Shown: in pieces, positions 59,751 to 64,000 of the stretch
How positions within the stretch are numbered: the first letter of the stretch is position 1
Layout of the letters: every line of letters begins with the position of its first letter
Program-made: the position numbers and the translations under genes
Source of the DNA: Oscillospiraceae bacterium
GTDB taxonomy: Bacteria > Bacillota > Clostridia > Oscillospirales > Oscillospiraceae
Assembly: GCA_902761635.1 (NCBI GenBank)
Contig: CACWLG010000007.1
Coordinates: 1 to 64,000, forward strand
Direction of reading: 5' to 3'
DNA: 64,000 nucleotides
Notes under the pieces: model-generated
Told to the model about the DNA's origin: nothing
The model's input: the letters and a program-made list of their open reading frames with translations, nothing else
Database searches by the model: none

Positions 59751-60908
59751 ATGCGTTATGACGGCGCCCGCCTCGCCGGCCTTCCTGACGCTCCGGCAGG
59801 GGTGTCAAGGCCGCGCTTTGACGGGCCCTTTTTCGTGCTGAGCATGCTGCTGCTGACGGCGGGGGTGGTCATGGTCCTCTCGGCCAGCTACCCGCGCGCC
59901 TGGTATGATCCCGGGCATGTGACCGGCGGCAACGCGGCCTATTACTTTGTGCGGCAGTTCATCTTTGCCGTGCTGGGCGTCGGAGCGATGCTTTTAGCCT
60001 CCCGCATCCCGATGCCTCTCTACCGCCGGGCGGCCTTTCCCTTCCTCGTCCTGACGCTGGTGCTGCTGATGCTGGTGCCGCTCGTGGGGGTGAAGGCCAA
60101 CGGCTCCCGCCGCTGGCTGGGAGTTGGCGGCCTCACGCTGCAGCCGTCGGAGCTTGCAAAGCTCGCGGTGATCCTGTCCTTCTCGGCGCTCATCTGCCGC
60201 TATCGGGGGCGGATGCGCTCCTTTCGCTGCGGCATCCTGCCCTTTGCGGGCATCCTCGGGGCGATCATGGGCCTGCTGGTGCTGGAGCCGCATTTCTCCG
60301 CCTCCGTCATCATCCTCGCCATCGGGGCGGTGATGCTCTTTCTGGGAGGCGTGCGCATCGTCTGGTTTGCCGGGGCCTTCGGGGCGGCGGCAGGCGGCAT
60401 CACCCTGCTGCTCACGCTTTTTCCCTACGCCTCCTCCCGGCTCAGAAGCTGGCGCGATCCCTTTGCCGACAGCTCCAGCCAGGGCTATCAGATCGTCCAG
60501 TCCCTGTATACCATCGGCTCCGGCGGGCTGAGCGGCCTGGGGCTCGGCGGCAGCCGGCAGAAGTTCCTGTACCTGCCGGAGGAGCATAACGACTTTATCT
60601 TCTCCGTGGTGTGCGAGGAGCTGGGCTTCATCGGCGCGGCGCTGATCCTGTGCCTGTTTGCCCTGCTCATCCTGCGCGGCTTCTGGATCGCCTTCCACTG
60701 CCGGGATCGCTTCAGCTTCCTGGTCGTCGGCGGGGTGACGAGCCTGCTTGGCATCCAGGTCTTTCTGAACGTCGCGGTGGTGACGAATCTTGTGCCCTGC
60801 ACCGGCATCTCCCTGCCCCTGTTCAGCTACGGCGGCACGGCGCTGCTCATCCAGCTCTTCGAGCTCGGCATCGTGCTCAGCGCCTCCCGGGACATCCCGG
60901 CGCACTGA
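59751..60908 (+). CDS. ftsW: Lipid II polymerase FtsW (SEDS family)
   Basis: 385 residues from the ATG at 59751, preceded by GGGGAGGTG; a TTG at 59730 is unlikely. A basic/disordered N-terminus precedes about ten helices. Family blocks are NGSRRWLGVGGLTLQPSELAKL, GYQIVQSLYTIGSGGLSGLGLG, EEHNDFIFSVVCEELGF, and GISLPLFSYGGTALL. Septal glycan polymerase working with the class B PBP. In sporeformers the paralogue SpoVE cannot be told apart by sequence alone. No murD lies upstream, unlike the usual order. Confidence 0.93.
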   Translation: MRYDGARLAGLPDAPAGVSRPRFDGPFFVLSMLLLTAGVVMVLSASYPRAWYDPGHVTGGNAAYYFVRQFIFAVLGVGAMLLASRIPMPLYRRAAFPFLVLTLVLLMLVPLVGVKANGSRRWLGVGGLTLQPSELAKLAVILSFSALICRYRGRMRSFRCGILPFAGILGAIMGLLVLEPHFSASVIILAIGAVMLFLGGVRIVWFAGAFGAAAGGITLLLTLFPYASSRLRSWRDPFADSSSQGYQIVQSLYTIGSGGLSGLGLGGSRQKFLYLPEEHNDFIFSVVCEELGFIGAALILCLFALLILRGFWIAFHCRDRFSFLVVGGVTSLLGIQVFLNVAVVTNLVPCTGISLPLFSYGGTALLIQLFELGIVLSASRDIPAH

Positions 60909-60932
60909 GCTTCATAGAAAGAGGAAAGCGAT

Positions 60933-62048
60933 ATGAAATTTGTATTGACCTGCGGCGGTACCGCCGGGCACATCAACCCCGCCCTCGCGGTGGCGGGGCG
61001 GCTGAAGGAGCTCATGCCCGACAGCGACTTTCTCTTCATCGGCGTCAACGACAAGATGGAGATGGAGCTGGTGCCCCGCGCGGGCTATGCGATCCGCGGC
61101 CTTGACATGACCTACATCGTGCGCGGGCACGATCTGCACGCCGTCGCGCAGAACCTCGAGACGCTCCGCAACGTGGCGCGCTCGACGCGGGAGGCGAAGG
61201 CGATCCTGCGGGACTTTGCCCCGGACGCCGTGATCGGCACGGGCGGCTATATCTGCTACCCGGTGCTGACGGCGGCGCACAAGCTCGGCATCCCGACTCT
61301 TGTGCATGAGAGCAACGCCGTCCCCGGCCTCACGACGAAGCTGCTGGCGAATAAGGTGGACCGGGTCATGCTGGGCTTTGAGGAGAGCCGGCAGTACTAC
61401 CGCCGCCCCGAGCGGGTGGTGGTGACCGGCACCCCCGTGCGCGGGGAGTTCGACCGCGTGACGAGGCAGAGCGCCCGGGAGAGCCTGGGGCTCGGGCCGG
61501 AGGATCGGCTGGTCCTCTCCGTGTGGGGCTCCCTGGGGGCCGAGCATATGAACGCCGTCATGGCGGAGCTCATGGAGAGGCTCGACGGCGCGCAGGGCTT
61601 CCGCCTCATGCACGCGGCGGGGAAGCTCTACTATCCGCGCCTCACCGAGCGCTTTGCGGGCAAAGATCTCAAGAGGGCCGGGGCGGAGCTCCGGGAGTAT
61701 ATCTACAACATGCCCGAGCTCATGGCGGCGGCTGACCTGATCCTCTGCCGGGCGGGCGCCTCCACGATCTCGGAGCTGACCTACCTCGGAAAGCCCGCCC
61801 TCATGGTGCCCTCCCCGAACGTGACCAACAACCACCAGGAGAAAAACGCCCGCGTGCTCGAGCGCGCCGGCGGCGCGAAGGTGCTGCTGGAGGGCGAATT
61901 TGACGCGGACTCCCTCCTGCGGACGGTCAAAGAGCTGCTGGGCGACAGCGGACAGCTTGCTGAAATGGGCGCTGCCATGCGCTCCCTCGCCGTCCCCGAC
62001 GCCTGCGAGCAGATCGTGAGGCTCGTGCTGGATACCTGCGCGAAATAA
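60933..62048 (+). CDS. murG: UDP-N-acetylglucosamine transferase MurG
   Basis: 371 residues. The N-terminal glycine loop CGGTAGHINPALAVA, GTGGYICYPVLTAAHKLGIPTLVHESNAVPG (in part), and C-terminal SRAG-type CRAGASTISELTYLGKPALMVPSPNVTNNHQEKNA segments identify MurG. Peripheral membrane enzyme converting lipid I to lipid II. AGAGGAAAG precedes the start. A 221-base gap with a palindromic element follows, the largest break inside the dcw cluster here. Confidence 0.96.
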   Translation: MKFVLTCGGTAGHINPALAVAGRLKELMPDSDFLFIGVNDKMEMELVPRAGYAIRGLDMTYIVRGHDLHAVAQNLETLRNVARSTREAKAILRDFAPDAVIGTGGYICYPVLTAAHKLGIPTLVHESNAVPGLTTKLLANKVDRVMLGFEESRQYYRRPERVVVTGTPVRGEFDRVTRQSARESLGLGPEDRLVLSVWGSLGAEHMNAVMAELMERLDGAQGFRLMHAAGKLYYPRLTERFAGKDLKRAGAELREYIYNMPELMAAADLILCRAGASTISELTYLGKPALMVPSPNVTNNHQEKNARVLERAGGAKVLLEGEFDADSLLRTVKELLGDSGQLAEMGAAMRSLAVPDACEQIVRLVLDTCAK

Positions 62049-62056
62049 TACTCCTT

Positions 62057-62132
62057 ATACTAGAACCTCATGAAAACCTTTAACCCCTTAAAGGTTTTCA
62101 TAGCGCCATAAGGCGCGTAGAGGTTCTTGTAT
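62057..62132. repeat. 76-bp three-way-junction palindrome
   Basis: The outer stem is ATAC-T-AGAACCTC with GAGGTTCT-T-GTAT (12 pairs, one T-T mismatch). It encloses a perfect 14-bp hairpin with CCCC loop (62070-62101) and a 5-bp GCGCC/GGCGC hairpin (62103-62116). The remaining gap to 62269 is AT-rich with a small GATTAAA/TTTAATC palindrome near 62170. No gene seen. Confidence 0.8.
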
Positions 62133-62269
62133 GAGACGTGTTTTCAGCGTTTCAACTGCGGCTTTCTTGATTAAAGAATTTAATCGAGAAATAGTATTAC
62201 TCCAAACTTCACCAAACCTCGCCCTCTCGCATAGGATGGACTGATTTCATCATGCGGGGGGCTTTTTCT

Positions 62270-63523
62270 ATGGACATCTGGCGCATCAGCGGCGGGCGGC
62301 GGCTGGACGGTGTGTGCTTCGTGCAGGGCTCAAAGAACGCATCCCTGCCCATCCTCGCGGCCTCGATCCTGGGAGAAACCGAGTCGGAGCTGCAGAACGT
62401 GCCGCAGCTGCGGGATATCGACGCGGCGCTGCGCATCCTGCGGCACCTCGGCTGCGAAGCGGAGCAGCGGGAAAACGAGGTGACCATCAACGCAGGCAGC
62501 ATCACCCGAAGCGCCATTCCCCGCAAGCTCATGCTGGAGATGCGCTCGTCGGTGATCTTCATGGGGGCGCTTTTGGCCCGCTGCGGGGAGGCCCGCCTCT
62601 GTCCGCCGGGGGGCTGCCGCCTCGGCAGGCGGCCGATCGACCTGCACCTGGACGCCCTGCGCCGCCTCGGCGCGGAGATCGAGGAGGACGGAGACGAGAT
62701 CGTCTGCCGGGCCGGGCGCCTGCGCGGCACGGTGATCGCCCTGCCCTTTCCGAGCGTGGGCGCGACCGAGAACATCATGCTCGCCGCGACCGCCGCGAAG
62801 GGGGAGACCGTGATCCGCGGCGCCGCCCGGGAGCCGGAGATCGCGGCGCTGCAAAGCTATCTGCGCAGGGCCGGCTTTGAGATCCGGGGCGCGGGGACGG
62901 ACACCGTCGTCATCGGCGGGCGGCGGACGGTACAGCACCTTACGCACCGCATCCTCGCCGACCGGATCGTCGCGTCCACCGTGGCCTGCGCCGCTGCGGC
63001 CGTCGGCGGCAGCGTGGAGCTGCGCGGGGTGGAGCCGGGGCATTTTTCTACCGTTCTCCACTTCCTAAAACAGGCGGGCTGTGATATAATGTGCAAAAAT
63101 CGCAGTGTCTGGCTCCGCTCCGAGGGCCGGCTCAGGGCCGTGGGCGAGGTGCGCACCGAGCCCTATCCCGGCTTTCCCACCGACGCCCAGCCGGTACTGA
63201 TGGCGGCGCTGCTGCGGGCCAAGGGCCGCAGCGTCATCACCGAGACGATCTTTGAAAACCGCTTCCGCCAGGTGCCGGAGCTCAGGCGCCTCGGCGCGGA
63301 TATCACCCTTGCCGGGCAGAGCGCGGAGATCTGGGGCGTGGACAGTCTGCACGGGACGGTGCTGAACGCGACCGACCTGCGCGGCGGGGCGGCGATGATC
63401 GTGGCGGGCCTTGCGGCCGAGGGGCAGACCCTCGTCTGCGATGAGGGACATATCCGCCGGGGCTATGAGAGCTTCGACGTGCGCCTGCGCGCCCTGGGCG
63501 CAGACGTGTGCCTGGACCACTGA
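62270..63523 (+). CDS. murA: UDP-N-acetylglucosamine 1-carboxyvinyltransferase (copy 2)
   Basis: 417 residues from the ATG at 62270 (MDIWRISGGRRLDG); an ATG at 62252 is possible but has a poorer site. The active-site loop PPGGCRLGRRPIDLH carries Cys116. FVQGSKNASLPILAAS and YPGFPTDAQPVLMAAL match the family, as does RGGAAMIVAGLAAEG. It lies in the dcw cluster between murG and ftsQ, its usual place in Clostridia. It is clearly diverged from the copy at 33754 (SGAKNA there, QGSKNA here), corresponding to the MurA1/MurA2 pair of Gram-positives. Confidence 0.93.
   Translation: MDIWRISGGRRLDGVCFVQGSKNASLPILAASILGETESELQNVPQLRDIDAALRILRHLGCEAEQRENEVTINAGSITRSAIPRKLMLEMRSSVIFMGALLARCGEARLCPPGGCRLGRRPIDLHLDALRRLGAEIEEDGDEIVCRAGRLRGTVIALPFPSVGATENIMLAATAAKGETVIRGAAREPEIAALQSYLRRAGFEIRGAGTDTVVIGGRRTVQHLTHRILADRIVASTVACAAAAVGGSVELRGVEPGHFSTVLHFLKQAGCDIMCKNRSVWLRSEGRLRAVGEVRTEPYPGFPTDAQPVLMAALLRAKGRSVITETIFENRFRQVPELRRLGADITLAGQSAEIWGVDSLHGTVLNATDLRGGAAMIVAGLAAEGQTLVCDEGHIRRGYESFDVRLRALGADVCLDH
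63062..63090 (+). promoter_or_regulatory. Possible internal promoter before ftsQ
   Basis: Consensus TATAAT (63085-63090) with TGA before it and a weak TTCCTA (63062-63067) 17 bases upstream, inside murA. About 450 bases upstream of ftsQ. It may also be chance. Confidence 0.3.
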
Positions 63524-63538
63524 AGAAAGGAACTGACT

Positions 63539-64000
63539 ATGGCATTGAACCTGAACAGAAGAGCCGCGCAGAGAAACGAGGAGGAGAGCTTCAGCCTGCG
63601 GGAAGTGGCCTCAAGCGTCAGCGGCCCGGTCATGTTCTTCCTCGTGATCGTCGCGGTCATCTTTGTGATGAGCGTGTTTTTCCGGGTCTCGGATATCCAG
63701 GTCCGGGGCAACAGCCACTACACGGATGAGGAGATCATCCGCGCCATTGATATCGAGGAGGGCGACAACCTGTTTTTCTTTGACAGGTTTGCCGCCCTGA
63801 GCCGCGTCTTCGCAAAGCTCCCCTATATCGACGAGGTCACGGTGGAGCGCAGTCTGCCCAACCGCGTCATCATCACCGTGAGCGAGAGCCAGGCCCTGGC
63901 CTACATCGTCCTCGGCGAGGAGAAGTGGACCATCGACCACAACTGCAAGGTCCTCGGCAAGGCCAATGAGGACGAGCTTGCCGGCCTCATCCCCATCATC
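63539..64000 (+). CDS. ftsQ: Cell division protein FtsQ/DivIB, 5' part
   Basis: The first 154 residues are in the window and the gene runs off the end. A cytoplasmic N-terminus (MALNLNRRAAQRNEEESFSL) precedes one membrane segment (about 31-47, MFFLVIVAVIFVMSVFF). The POTRA domain starts with FRVSDIQVRGNSHYTDEEII, followed by the beta domain with VERSLPNRVIITVSESQALAYI. AAGGAAC precedes the ATG at 63539. Bitopic divisome scaffold partnering FtsL/DivIC. Position after murA fits the clostridial dcw order. Confidence 0.92.
   Translation, partial: MALNLNRRAAQRNEEESFSLREVASSVSGPVMFFLVIVAVIFVMSVFFRVSDIQVRGNSHYTDEEIIRAIDIEEGDNLFFFDRFAALSRVFAKLPYIDEVTVERSLPNRVIITVSESQALAYIVLGEEKWTIDHNCKVLGKANEDELAGLIPII

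Overview
The window is GC-rich and almost fully coding. It reads as a stretch of chromosome from an endospore-forming Clostridia (Firmicutes/Bacillota) gut bacterium, most likely in the Oscillospiraceae/Ruminococcaceae range. This rests on Firmicutes gene orders (phoH-ybeY-era-yqzL-recO, mraZ-rsmH-ftsL), sporulation genes (ylbJ, yqfC, yqfD), strong AGGAGG ribosome sites, many ATGA/TGATG overlaps, and a pectin-use locus. The genus is inference.

Region 1 (about 1-24,900) is a plant-polysaccharide (pectin/galacturonate) locus. An LplB/LplC-type importer (two permeases and a lipoprotein binding protein with a one-base frameshift) is interleaved with four unrecognised small membrane proteins and an ATPase. 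Next come a cytoplasmic GH28 polygalacturonase and a GH105 unsaturated-uronyl hydrolase, a convergent AraC regulator, and a second operon. That operon holds an ATPase, KduI, KduD, an alpha/beta hydrolase, KDPG aldolase, two PfkB kinases, UxaC, UxaB, UxaA, a GltD-like flavoprotein and an FAH-family enzyme. Unsaturated uronates (Kdu branch) and galacturonate (Uxa branch) both converge on KDG, which is phosphorylated and cleaved to pyruvate and glyceraldehyde-3-phosphate.

Region 2 (about 24,900-33,000) is accessory. It has two paralogous lipoproteins with Pro/Thr/Ala stalks and a C-terminal zinc ribbon, a membrane diguanylate cyclase, an exported M3 oligoendopeptidase, tmRNA (ssrA) with an unusually long tag, palindromic repeats, cyclophilin and SmpB.

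Region 3 (about 33,000-53,000) is housekeeping: a Nudix hydrolase, murA, a YycJ-like nuclease, rlmH, phosphoglucomutase, a split chromate transporter, ylbJ/yqfC/yqfD, phoH-ybeY-era-yqzL-recO-mutS2, HPr, an EamA exporter, uvrC, rsmD and coaD.

Region 4 (about 53,000-64,000) is the division and cell-wall (dcw) cluster: mraZ, rsmH, ftsL, a PASTA-type PBP, murE, mraY, ftsW, murG, a second murA, and ftsQ running off the end. murF and murD are missing from their usual places. Several families of palindromic intergenic repeats are scattered through the window and look like the least described content.
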